A stretch of 64,000 nucleotides of DNA from Candidatus Onthovicinus excrementipullorum (lineage in GTDB: Bacteria > Bacillota > Clostridia > Oscillospirales > Acutalibacteraceae). Below, piece after piece: positions 1 to 7,300 of this stretch (positions are counted from its first letter, which is position 1; every line of letters starts with the position of its first letter). Made by a program: the position numbers and the translations under genes. The stretch is from positions 1 through 64,000 of the forward strand of contig DVHG01000020.1 of the NCBI GenBank assembly GCA_018712345.1, written 5' to 3'. The notes under the pieces were generated by a model that did no database searches, had not been told where the DNA came from, and saw only the letters and a list, made by a program, of their open reading frames with translations.

Positions 1-36
1 GTAGCCGTGTGATACTAATAGGTCGAGGGCTTGACC
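1..36 (+). rRNA. 23S ribosomal RNA, 3' end only
   Basis: The first bases read through GATACTAATAGGTCGAGGGC to TTGACC, the conserved 3' terminus of bacterial 23S rRNA. Only the last ~36 nt are in the window. No 5S gene follows before the first tRNA. The exact mature end is approximate. Confidence 0.85.
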
Positions 37-139
37 AAAAAGCTTTGGTTACTGATTGTACTACGATCTTTTGTCAACTCGATTGACACTTTGGTGATTC
101 GCTTCCTTTGTTCGGTTTTTAAGGCGCGATCTTATATAT

Positions 140-215
140 GCACCATTAGCTCAGTTGGTAGAGCACCTGACTCTTAATCAGGGTGTCCACGGTTCGAGCC
201 CGTGATGGTGTACCA
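140..215 (+). tRNA. tRNA-Lys (anticodon CTT)
   Basis: Complete cloverleaf: acceptor stem GCACCAT/ATGGTGT, D arm GCTCAGTTGGTAGAGC, anticodon arm CCTGA-CTCTTAA-TCAGG with anticodon CTT, T arm CACGG-TTCGAGC-CCGTG, and an encoded CCA end. It is the first of three tRNAs after the rRNA operon and is probably co-transcribed with it. Confidence 0.95.
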
Positions 216-289
216 CTTAAAGTCAATGGCGGATTTCAGGTCTTGACCTTTTTTCGCTTTGATGATAAAATAAGGCAGAAGCCTTTCAT

Positions 290-365
290 GGCCCGTTGGT
301 CAAGTGGCCTAAGACTCCGGCCTCTCACGCCGGCAACAGCGGTTCGAATCCGCTACGGGTCACCA
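290..365 (+). tRNA. tRNA-Glu (anticodon CTC)
   Basis: Acceptor stem GGCCCGT pairs with ACGGGTC; the anticodon loop within CCGGC-CTCTCAC-GCCGG gives CTC; the T arm is AGCGG-TTCGAAT-CCGCT; CCA is encoded. Second tRNA of the post-rRNA cluster. Confidence 0.93.
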
Positions 366-419
366 CTTGTTTTTCATGCTGTTGCATGGTGTTGGCACTG
401 CATATGCAGTGTACAATAT

Positions 420-495
420 TCCTCCTTAGCTCAGTCGGTAGAGCATGCGGCTGTTAACCGCAGGGTCGTTGGTTCGAGTCCAACAGGGGGAGCCA
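420..495 (+). tRNA. tRNA-Asn (anticodon GTT)
   Basis: Acceptor stem TCCTCCT/AGGGGGA, D arm GCTCAGTCGGTAGAGC, anticodon arm TGCGG-CTGTTAA-CCGCA with anticodon GTT, T arm GTTGG-TTCGAGT-CCAAC, encoded CCA. Last tRNA of the cluster; a terminator follows immediately. Confidence 0.95.
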
Positions 496-498
496 CTT

Positions 499-530
499 CG
501 GAGCAAAGTTCGCTTTGCTCCGATTTTTTT
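499..530 (+). terminator. Terminator of the rRNA/tRNA operon
   Basis: A perfect 10-bp stem CGGAGCAAAG / CTTTGCTCCG with a TTCG tetraloop, followed by ATTTTTTT. It sits 4 nt after the CCA of tRNA-Asn and closes the rRNA-tRNA transcript. Confidence 0.92.
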
Positions 531-893
531 ATTTCTCTTATTAGAAAGCAGGCCGCCCGTCCCCTTGCCCGTCATTCCTTCCCGGGGGTTGTCCTTTTTT
601 GTCGGTCATAAGCCTGCGCAGTGGAAAATATTTACGGCCGACTTTTGGCTGCTTTGTCTTATGAAGAAATGAAGAGTTACCTGGATTTGGTTTTTTCCAA
701 GCTTCTGGTAAATTGTACGAATCAATCCGTACTCACTCCTGAGGGAGCTGAGTTTGGATTTTTCATTTGCTTTTTTGGTGATCGCTCGAGATGGAAGAGC
801 GAAAACATGCTGGCAGTCCTTTGCGTGCAAGGGTATATAAGTGTTTAGAGTTTATAAAATCAGAGATGTTGCAGTCCCAACTGGTTTTTTTGT
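531..893. other. Intergenic stretch without a recognisable gene
   Basis: The ORFs on both strands here show no recognisable family and have no convincing ribosome binding sites. CotJA/CotJB-like genes would be expected upstream of cotJC, but no trace of them, nor of the missing CotJC N-terminus, is visible in any frame. Confidence 0.5.
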
Positions 894-1436
894 ATGGCAA
901 GTTATCACATGCTGCCATATGGTGGACCGGATGGAGAATTAGGGGCTTCCCTGCGCTATCTCAGCCAGCGCTTCTCTATGCCTTACCCGGAATTGAAGGG
1001 ACTGCTTACCGATATCGGTACGGAAGAACTGGGACATCTGGAAATGGTGGGCGCCATTGTCTATCAGCTGACCCGGAACCTCAGCGTGGATGAGATCAAG
1101 AAGAGCGGATTTGACACGTATTTTGTCGACCACACAACCGGCGTTTACCCGACAGCGGCGAGTGGGTTCCCGTTCAGTGCGGCGTCCATCGCATGTAAGG
1201 GCGACGTCATCGCGGATTTGAACGAGGATTTGGCTGCGGAGCAGAAAGCGCGCGTCACGTATGATAACATCCTCCGTCTGGTGGATGACCCGGATGTGCG
1301 CGATGTCATCAAATTCCTCCGTCAGCGTGAGATCGTCCATTATCAACGCTTTGGAGAGGGCTTGCGTCTTGCTACGGACCGGCTGAACGAGAAGAATTTC
1401 TATGCGTTCAATCCCAGCTTTGATAAGAAAAAATAG
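894..1436 (+). CDS. cotJC: CotJC-like spore coat protein / manganese catalase family, N-terminally truncated
   Basis: The 180-aa product matches the CotJC/manganese-catalase family from GGPDGEL (residue 10) to the end: GTEELGHLEM (about 42-51), the VYPTAASG...PFSAAS loop, AAEQKARVTYDNILRLVDDPDV and REIVHYQRFGE. The Glu/His ligands expected for a di-manganese ferritin-like centre (E15, E45, H48 and the later E and H) are present. In sporulating Firmicutes CotJC is a spore coat component. Family members begin with about 25 more residues (an EKKLQYPV-like segment). Here the frame is closed upstream by TAA at 855, that segment is absent in all frames, and no Shine-Dalgarno precedes the only ATG, after a T-rich run. 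It may be a translated short form or a 5'-truncated pseudogene. Confidence 0.75.
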   Translation: MASYHMLPYGGPDGELGASLRYLSQRFSMPYPELKGLLTDIGTEELGHLEMVGAIVYQLTRNLSVDEIKKSGFDTYFVDHTTGVYPTAASGFPFSAASIACKGDVIADLNEDLAAEQKARVTYDNILRLVDDPDVRDVIKFLRQREIVHYQRFGEGLRLATDRLNEKNFYAFNPSFDKKK

Positions 1437-1499
1437 CAGCTGAATAGATTTACTTGTTTGTTGTGGACACAGTGGCCCAACAGGATTACAGAATAACAA

Positions 1500-1530
1500 G
1501 AGGCACCGGATTAACCGGTGCCTCTTTTGT
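1500..1530 (+). terminator. Terminator after cotJC
   Basis: A perfect 10-bp stem GAGGCACCGG / CCGGTGCCTC with loop ATTAA, followed by TTTTG. It separates cotJC from the AT-rich cassette. Confidence 0.88.
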
Positions 1531-1564
1531 CGTTCATAGCTACCTAATTTTTCCTGACAATAAA

Positions 1565-1591
1565 AATAGAGGATAATATCTAATTATCCAT
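1565..1591 (+). repeat. 27-bp inverted repeat, left copy (candidate recombination site)
   Basis: AATAGAGGATAATATCTAAT... up to TTATCCAT is a perfect reverse complement of 4958-4984. Each copy also contains an internal palindrome, GGATAAT-ATCTA-ATTATCC. That layout (short arms around a 5-7 bp asymmetric core) is typical of a tyrosine-recombinase core site, although an operator would look similar. The copy ends 28 nt before the ATG of the NTPase gene. GATAAT could serve as a -10 element. Confidence 0.85.
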
Positions 1592-1619
1592 TTAATTTTA
1601 GGTTGAAATAGGAGACAAA

Positions 1620-3950
1620 ATGGCTGAACAATTATTAGATAGAGAAAAAGAAACAAAAGAAATATTAGAAATCCTAAATAACTCTGCGGACAATAACAAA
1701 ATTATTTATCTAACAGGAATCAGTGGTGTAGGAAAGACCGGATTTGTCAAAAAACTTTCACAAAGCTCACTACTTAATCAAACAATTTTATCTATTAAAA
1801 TTAGCAAAAGTTCCGTCGAAACAATTGAAAACTTACAGTATTTTAATGCATTGTACAAGGCGGTTACAAATTATGCTAAAAATAAAATGTTTGATTCAGT
1901 TTTATCTCCTGCACAACAAAATGCAAGGAGTATTAGGAATCTTTGGAGAGTTTTGGTCAGCATGTTCAAAAGTAAATCTGGGTTATCGGATATGGAACCT
2001 TTATCAGAGCCCGCAGAAGATGCAGGAGTTGTAAGGAAAAAAGATTATTTGCTTTATGTACTGAAAAAGAATGATATTATAATTGATATTGAAAATATAC
2101 AAAATATAGATACGCAGTCTTGGGAACTGATAAAGGATATAATATATGAAGCTCATAATCGGACATTTATCTTTGAGTATACTCTTACAAATAGTAGTCA
2201 TAATCATTTTGAAAATCAATATAAAGAATTTAGAGAAATATGTTCCGATATATCCTGCTACAAAATAGAAAAAATGGATTTTTTAATCGCTCAAGATTTG
2301 GCTCCAGCAGATATAAATATTAACTTCGATGAAGTACGTGTGCAATATGAAAAGAGTAATGGCAATTTGATGGAAATAATCTTGGCAAATGAATATAGTA
2401 ATGAGAGCGAAAGCAACATTGATACAAAGATAAAAAAATTATCTAAAAAAGAAAAATATATATTATTTATTGTATATTTAAATGATGCACCTATAGAATA
2501 TGATGATTTGGCTGTCATGGCCATCGAAAATGACAATCAAATTCGCTTAGATTTTGAAGAATTAAAAAGCTTGATAAACATATTATGCCAGAAAAAAATA
2601 TTAATAAAAGAGAACGATACTGTAAAAATTAAGCATGACTCTATAATTGAAGCATTACAAATATATATGCAATCTCCGATTTTATACTGTGCATATATAA
2701 CTTTAAAGAATTTCTACAATGATAATCTCGATACTAAAAAGGCATCAGTAGAAAAGCTTTTATCATTATATCTGCGTTTCTCTGACCAAGATCTTTTAAT
2801 TCTACTACCTAGAATAAAAGAATTTATTTTGGATATAAAATATCCCGATCTAATTATAGAAAAATTAGATCTTTTCAGAAATCAAATATTACACTCCAGC
2901 GCAAAGGGATTTTATGGTGCAGATTCTTTGACACAAATGATAGTAGAAATTTGTCTTAATAAACAAATGGGAAATATTGCACAAAAAAATCTAGATTTGA
3001 TATATGACGACACCAATGCCTATCATATTGCATTACAGGCTCAAATTTATTCTCTTCAGGAAACGATGGCAGCACATGATGCATTATGTACTCTAGTGCA
3101 AAAATTACAAGACGGTAGTCGGCTTAAATTAATATGCGAAATTTGTTTTTTATATTTAAAAATGAAATTATTGCCTGCTCAGAATGCTAAAGAATACGGC
3201 AAAAAACTTATTAGTAACAAGCTATATACACAATACATAGAGTATGCTTATCTTTTGCGAAATTATGCTGAATTATCTGATGACAATGAAGAATGTAAAC
3301 AATTATATAACCAAGCTCTTGATAGGTTTAAAAGTAAAGAAATGTACCATGATATGGCTGCGGTATATCTTTCGCTCTCAATGATAACAGCTTATAGCGG
3401 AGATATTGCTCGGTCAAAGCAATATATAAAAGATGCTACTACACTAGATAGGCGGGAACTTTCAGAATGCTATATTTTGAATAATAATGCTGTGTTGGAA
3501 TTACTTGGCAACGCTTACTCTAATCAAACAGAAAAAGATTTGAGAAACGCGTTATTATTGTGTGTAACTAGATATGAAAAATTAATAGTAAGTGCTAATC
3601 TATTAATTTTCTATTGCCTTACCAATAATTTTAATGAAGCTACTCGTATAGCAGATTTCATTGAAAAGAGCAATTATCTTGATTTTCAATATGAAGAATT
3701 TTTGCATATCATATATCAAAATTTATACTATTATTATGATTTATTCAAACATAATAATAATAAAAGACACTACTATTATGACCAGATCCTAGATTTAGTT
3801 AATTCCCCGAAGACGAAAGAATCAACTAAATTTTTGGCTTCTGGTATGAATCATCTTATAAAAACAGACTACTTTTATGCTCAATTCCCGTTTAGAGCAG
3901 ATTTCTTGGGTTATTGGGAATTCACAGTTGATAGTGATTTAAGCAATTGA
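1620..3950 (+). CDS. STAND-like P-loop NTPase with C-terminal helical (TPR-like) region
   Basis: A 776-aa protein. A Walker A motif, GISGVGKT (about 33-40), lies near the N-terminus and a hydrophobic strand with acidic residues, DIIIDIENIQ (about 152-161), fits Walker B. The rest is a long, mostly helical region; around 530-720 it has TPR-like helix pairs (YNQALDRFKSKEMYHDMAAVYLSLSMI and following). This plan (NTPase core plus repeat sensor) is that of STAND ATPases, which often act as switches in defence or signalling; no N-terminal effector domain is visible. The start is supported by AGGAGACAAA before ATG. The gene is far more AT-rich than its neighbours and converges on an ATP-grasp gene, overlapping it by 29 bp. 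The specific function is unknown. Confidence 0.7.
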   Translation: MAEQLLDREKETKEILEILNNSADNNKIIYLTGISGVGKTGFVKKLSQSSLLNQTILSIKISKSSVETIENLQYFNALYKAVTNYAKNKMFDSVLSPAQQNARSIRNLWRVLVSMFKSKSGLSDMEPLSEPAEDAGVVRKKDYLLYVLKKNDIIIDIENIQNIDTQSWELIKDIIYEAHNRTFIFEYTLTNSSHNHFENQYKEFREICSDISCYKIEKMDFLIAQDLAPADININFDEVRVQYEKSNGNLMEIILANEYSNESESNIDTKIKKLSKKEKYILFIVYLNDAPIEYDDLAVMAIENDNQIRLDFEELKSLINILCQKKILIKENDTVKIKHDSIIEALQIYMQSPILYCAYITLKNFYNDNLDTKKASVEKLLSLYLRFSDQDLLILLPRIKEFILDIKYPDLIIEKLDLFRNQILHSSAKGFYGADSLTQMIVEICLNKQMGNIAQKNLDLIYDDTNAYHIALQAQIYSLQETMAAHDALCTLVQKLQDGSRLKLICEICFLYLKMKLLPAQNAKEYGKKLISNKLYTQYIEYAYLLRNYAELSDDNEECKQLYNQALDRFKSKEMYHDMAAVYLSLSMITAYSGDIARSKQYIKDATTLDRRELSECYILNNNAVLELLGNAYSNQTEKDLRNALLLCVTRYEKLIVSANLLIFYCLTNNFNEATRIADFIEKSNYLDFQYEEFLHIIYQNLYYYYDLFKHNNNKRHYYYDQILDLVNSPKTKESTKFLASGMNHLIKTDYFYAQFPFRADFLGYWEFTVDSDLSN

Positions 3951-4914
3951 CTATTAAATATTCAAACATCTGGGAGAGAGAATAGCCTTTGCTTCCAAAT
4001 GCATAATAAAAGGCACAATCATCTCCCAGATAACAATCTGGAGATAATTCGATCAAATGAAATTCACCCTGATACATACGGCCATCGACACGCATAAATT
4101 CAATTTTATCGAATGCTTTAAATAAATTGTGTATTTTATTAATATCGTTTTTAGATATGAATGAACTCATTTTAAAATCTATATTTGTATCATCTATTTT
4201 TTTGGTTTCATATCCCCAAATTTCATGATCAAAGAACTCTTTTTTATCCATTATCAACTGAACTTCTTCGCTGAAAGTAATTCCTTTTTTGGTTCCTACA
4301 AGAATTAATTCAACCTCCTCACCTGGAATATATTCTTCAACTAGAATTGGCATTTTATGATAGGAATATAATCTTATAACAAGATCAGTGGCAGAATCAA
4401 AATCAGCACATATATTATGCTCAGAGATGCCTGTTGAGCCGCCCCCAAAATTAGGTTTGATGACAAAAGGAGGTTTTAATGAATGCAGGTTCTCTTTAAC
4501 AGTAGCAAAATTTTCTGGATTTCTAAAAAGAAGAGCAGGCGCTGTTTTTATGCCGAACTCCCTAGCAAATATTTTGGACATATATTTATCATTACATAAC
4601 ATATGAGCATAATCATCTGCTCCTACATATTTTAATCCTGCTCCTTCGCAAATACCCGGGATTATGCTTTTAGAATCCGGTGCATTATACCCATATTTCA
4701 TAGGAAATATAATATTTTCTTTATATTTTTCTATATCATGCATGAACAAAGGAACACTTGTATAAATTTCAAATTCTTTACATATAGATTTAATTGCATT
4801 TGATATCATTCTCGTTGAATGTTCATTATTGCCCTCTAAATTTCTATTTGATATATCTGCATGATCTATTTTTTCATTTTCGTCTGTTATTAAAACCACT
4901 TTGTTATCAATCAT
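3922..4914 (-). CDS. ATP-grasp protein (D-alanine-D-alanine ligase-like)
   Basis: A 330-aa protein with the ATP-grasp plan: an N-terminal region resembling the D-Ala-D-Ala ligase N-domain, the glycine-rich nucleotide loop FVIKPNFGGGSTGI (about 150-163), the purine-binding strand ILVEEYIPGEEVEL (about 190-203), and a C-terminal RVDGRMYQGEFHLIELSPD segment where the metal-binding E-x-N of true ligases would be. Here it reads ELSPD, so the usual Asn is not obvious. The substrate cannot be told; peptide or amino-acid ligation is inferred from the fold. The start chosen is the internal ATG at 4914, preceded by GGGAGGGGAAGTAC, rather than the first ATG of the ORF (4947), which lacks an RBS. The gene is AT-rich and convergent with the NTPase gene, with a copy of the 27-bp repeat 43 nt upstream. 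Confidence 0.72.
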   Translation of the reverse strand: MIDNKVVLITDENEKIDHADISNRNLEGNNEHSTRMISNAIKSICKEFEIYTSVPLFMHDIEKYKENIIFPMKYGYNAPDSKSIIPGICEGAGLKYVGADDYAHMLCNDKYMSKIFAREFGIKTAPALLFRNPENFATVKENLHSLKPPFVIKPNFGGGSTGISEHNICADFDSATDLVIRLYSYHKMPILVEEYIPGEEVELILVGTKKGITFSEEVQLIMDKKEFFDHEIWGYETKKIDDTNIDFKMSSFISKNDINKIHNLFKAFDKIEFMRVDGRMYQGEFHLIELSPDCYLGDDCAFYYAFGSKGYSLSQMFEYLIVNCLNHYQL

Positions 4915-4957
4915 GTACTTCCCCTCCCAGCAATAAACCAAAGACATATTTTTTAAT

Positions 4958-4984
4958 ATGGATAATTAGATATTATCCTCTATT
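4958..4984 (-). repeat. 27-bp inverted repeat, right copy (candidate recombination site)
   Basis: Perfect reverse complement of 1565-1591. Read on the minus strand, TTGTGA lies 16 nt upstream of GATAAT within the repeat, so a promoter facing the ATP-grasp gene could straddle the outer edge of this copy. The sequences flanking the two copies differ, so the identity is confined to these 27 bp. A tyrosine recombinase gene starts 238 bp to the right. Confidence 0.85.
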
Positions 4985-5026
4985 CCGCATTCCTCACAAC
5001 TTAAAATGATCTATACTTATCAAGAA

Positions 5027-5055
5027 TTTACATACATCAAGAAGTGATTTATACA
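5027..5055 (+). promoter_or_regulatory. Candidate promoter of the tyrosine recombinase gene
   Basis: TTTACA, a 17-bp spacer and TATACA, in the AT-rich stretch between the right inverted repeat and the recombinase. It implies a 5' leader of about 160 nt. By-eye call. Confidence 0.45.
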
Positions 5056-5222
5056 CAATTATTATACCCCTTATTTTTACAAAGTTCAATATAAAATATA
5101 AACATACTTCTCATTTCGTTTTTGTTCAACTCTGCCCTCAGGCTTTTGATTCGACAAAAGCGTAAAAAGCGGTCATAATAGTAACGGGGTTTCCAAAAAC
5201 AAAGACGATAGGAGAATGTGTG

Positions 5223-6167
5223 ATGCTTATTTTGGACGAAGAAATCAGTCAATACTTATCCCAATGCCGGATCAAAAAAGAACTCAATCCATTGACTCTG
5301 AAAGCATATGGGATTGATCTCGGGCAATTTTCCGCATTTGCCGCGGGAAGGATTTGGACGGAGCGGGAGGCGATTGATCGGTACATAGACCTGCTGCATG
5401 CCCGATATAAGCCCAAGACCATCAAGCGCAAGACGGCGAGCCTAAAGGCGTTCTTTCACTATCTGGAAGAGGAGGAGAAGATCGCTCTCAATCCGTTTCA
5501 TAAGATTCGGCTGAATTTCCGCGAGGCGTTTATTTTACCCAAGACGATCTCCGTGCCCAATATTGCCCGTCTGCTGGACAGAAGCTACCTGGTGCAGGGG
5601 GAACTCACCCAGTACCAGTCCTTCTGCCGCCTGAGAAATGTCTGTGTACTTGAACTGCTTTTTGCTACGGGAATGCGTGTGAGCGAGGCCGCCCACCTGA
5701 CGCTGAAAGATTTGGACTGGAATGCCAGAACGATTCGCATTTTTGGCAAGGGCGCCAAGGAACGGATGATCCAGCTGACCAATCCGGACGTGATCGGGAT
5801 CGTGGGCCAATATCTGGACAGGCGCACGGCGATCGGGATGGAACAGCCCTATCTTTTTCTCAACCGGGATGGAGGCCGGTACTCCGAACAGTCAATCCGC
5901 AATATGATTCAAAAATACACCCGGGAGGCCGGCATTCGGGAGCACATTACCCCACATATGTTCCGTCACACCTTTGCGACGCTCCTGCTGGAGGAGGATG
6001 TGGACATCCGGTATATTCAGCACATGCTCGGACACAGCTCCATCACCACCACGCAAATCTACACCCATGTCAGTACACGAAAGCAGCGGATTATTCTGGA
6101 AAAGCATCATCCCAGGAATTTTATTCAGGTTTGCTCAAACGGGGGATCCATAGACGGCGCCGGGTAA
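5223..6167 (+). CDS. Tyrosine recombinase / integrase (XerC/D-like)
   Basis: A 314-aa site-specific recombinase. An N-terminal SAM-like core-binding domain (about 5-100) is followed by the catalytic domain with all expected residues: R152 (ATGMRVSEA), K176 (GKGAKE), H245 and R248 (HMFRHTF), H271 (GHSS) and the nucleophile Y280 (TQIYTHVS). Length and motifs match Xer-like enzymes and the small integrases that flip invertible promoters in gut bacteria. ATG 5223 follows GGAG by 8 nt; a GTG directly before it is less likely. The gene lies just outside the AT-rich cassette bounded by the 27-bp inverted repeats, so those repeats are plausible substrates. Composition resembles the GC-rich chromosome rather than the cassette. 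Confidence 0.9.
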   Translation: MLILDEEISQYLSQCRIKKELNPLTLKAYGIDLGQFSAFAAGRIWTEREAIDRYIDLLHARYKPKTIKRKTASLKAFFHYLEEEEKIALNPFHKIRLNFREAFILPKTISVPNIARLLDRSYLVQGELTQYQSFCRLRNVCVLELLFATGMRVSEAAHLTLKDLDWNARTIRIFGKGAKERMIQLTNPDVIGIVGQYLDRRTAIGMEQPYLFLNRDGGRYSEQSIRNMIQKYTREAGIREHITPHMFRHTFATLLLEEDVDIRYIQHMLGHSSITTTQIYTHVSTRKQRIILEKHHPRNFIQVCSNGGSIDGAG

Positions 6168-6485
6168 TAGGAGCGTTTGGCGGGTACAGCGCTTTTAAAG
6201 AGCGAATTTATGTAAGACTTTCCCGTTTGAGAAAATGTAAGACGACATAAGATCGTAATACTTCTCCATGGTTGTGGGATTTAAACGTCGCTTTGGAAAA
6301 CAGTGAAGCCGTGACTTGAAAAGCAGGCGGGAATCGTACATATTTTATGGGTCAGGATAGATAGGACCGGTTGAATCGTCAAAAAGGATGAAGGACCGCT
6401 GTTTTGGAAAAATGCGGCGGTAAAATACAATGACTGACATGGGAAAAAGGACAGTCATCATTGTCTGATCAAAAGGGGATGTGCT
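6168..6485. other. Intergenic stretch with a direct repeat and a hairpin
   Basis: No gene seen. ATGTAAGAC occurs twice about 23 bp apart (near 6210 and 6234). Near the right end, ACAATGACTG...CAGTCATCATTGT (6427-6464) can fold into a hairpin or act as a palindromic operator just upstream of the next gene. Confidence 0.5.
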
Positions 6486-7160
6486 ATGAAAATTGTCAGT
6501 TGGAATTGCAACGGGAAATTCCGCGAGAAATACAGAGAAATTGCCAAACTCCGCGCGGATATTTATGTTATTGAAGAGTGCGAGAATCCGGATCAACAGG
6601 ACGATCCCGGATACCGAGCCTTTGCTGAAAACGCTCTCTGGATTGGTGAAAAGCCCAGTAAAGGGCTCGGGATATTTGCAGATGAGTCGATTCGGTTAAG
6701 TCCCAAAAGCTGGCCCAATTATTGTCTGCGGAATTTTTTGCCGGTCAACATCAATGGAAAATTTGATTTGTTAGGCGTATGGGCCTGCCGTCCGTATATA
6801 GAGGAATATTGTGTTTATCAAGCAATTCATAAAGAAAAATACACGCCGAATATGGTGATTATCGGAGATTTTAACAGTAATAAAATTTGGGATCGCGGAC
6901 ATGGCCCGAGAAATCACAGCGCAGTTGTAAGAGAACTGAACGATATGGGCCTTATTTCAGCCTATCATTATGTGACCGGCGAAGAGCAGGGGGAGGAATT
7001 GCAAAATACATTTTATATGTACCGTCATAAAGATCGGGGTTTCCATATTGACTACTGCTTTACAAATCGGAACAATATTCGGGCATTTCAGGTATTATCT
7101 TCTGATGTTTGGCTAAAGTATTCGGATCATATGCCTATTGTGCTTGACATGGCCCATTGA
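6486..7160 (+). CDS. Endonuclease/exonuclease/phosphatase (EEP) family protein
   Basis: A 224-aa protein with the EEP (DNase I/ExoIII/IMPase-like) signature in order: SWNCNG (about 5-10), a metal-binding Glu in VIEECEN (about 30), GDFNSN (about 127), HIDYCF (about 188) and the C-terminal SDHMPIVLD (about 213). These Asn, Glu, Asp and His residues form the metal-dependent phosphoesterase site. The substrate (DNA, RNA or a small phosphoester) cannot be read from the sequence. The start has an AAGGGGATGTGCT Shine-Dalgarno. It stands alone between the recombinase and the Shango-like operon, with which it converges. Proteins of this short type are often annotated as endonucleases in accessory regions; a defence role is only a guess. 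Confidence 0.82.
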   Translation: MKIVSWNCNGKFREKYREIAKLRADIYVIEECENPDQQDDPGYRAFAENALWIGEKPSKGLGIFADESIRLSPKSWPNYCLRNFLPVNINGKFDLLGVWACRPYIEEYCVYQAIHKEKYTPNMVIIGDFNSNKIWDRGHGPRNHSAVVRELNDMGLISAYHYVTGEEQGEELQNTFYMYRHKDRGFHIDYCFTNRNNIRAFQVLSSDVWLKYSDHMPIVLDMAH

Positions 7161-7240
7161 CTTGAGCCCGGATTTTCGCCACGGTGTAAGGGGCATACTG
7201 GCTGCGGCAGGGAGCGCAGCATCCTCATAACAGTAGAAAC

Positions 7241-7276
7241 GCAGAGGACATCGTTTTTACGATGGCCTCTGCGTCA
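7241..7276. terminator. Hairpin between the convergent EEP and helicase genes
   Basis: ACGCAGAGGACATCGT - TTTT - ACGATGGCCTCTGCGT forms a long, nearly perfect stem between two convergent genes. The U-run after it is poor on both strands, so it may be a weak bidirectional terminator. Confidence 0.55.
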
Positions 7277-7300
7277 GGGGCGGTTTTTCTTTTGTGAAGA

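Noticed and set aside
36-139. 5S rRNA after the 23S end
   Set aside because: The 100 nt between 23S and tRNA-Lys contain no 5S sequence.
183-672. ORFs over the tRNA cluster
   Set aside because: They lie across tRNA-Lys, tRNA-Glu and tRNA-Asn and the terminator.
621-848. Possible cotJB-like gene before cotJC
   Set aside because: The translation shows no CotJB features and has no RBS.
140-6167. tRNA genes as the attachment site of the island
   Set aside because: No copy of a tRNA 3' end was found near the recombinases or elsewhere in the island.
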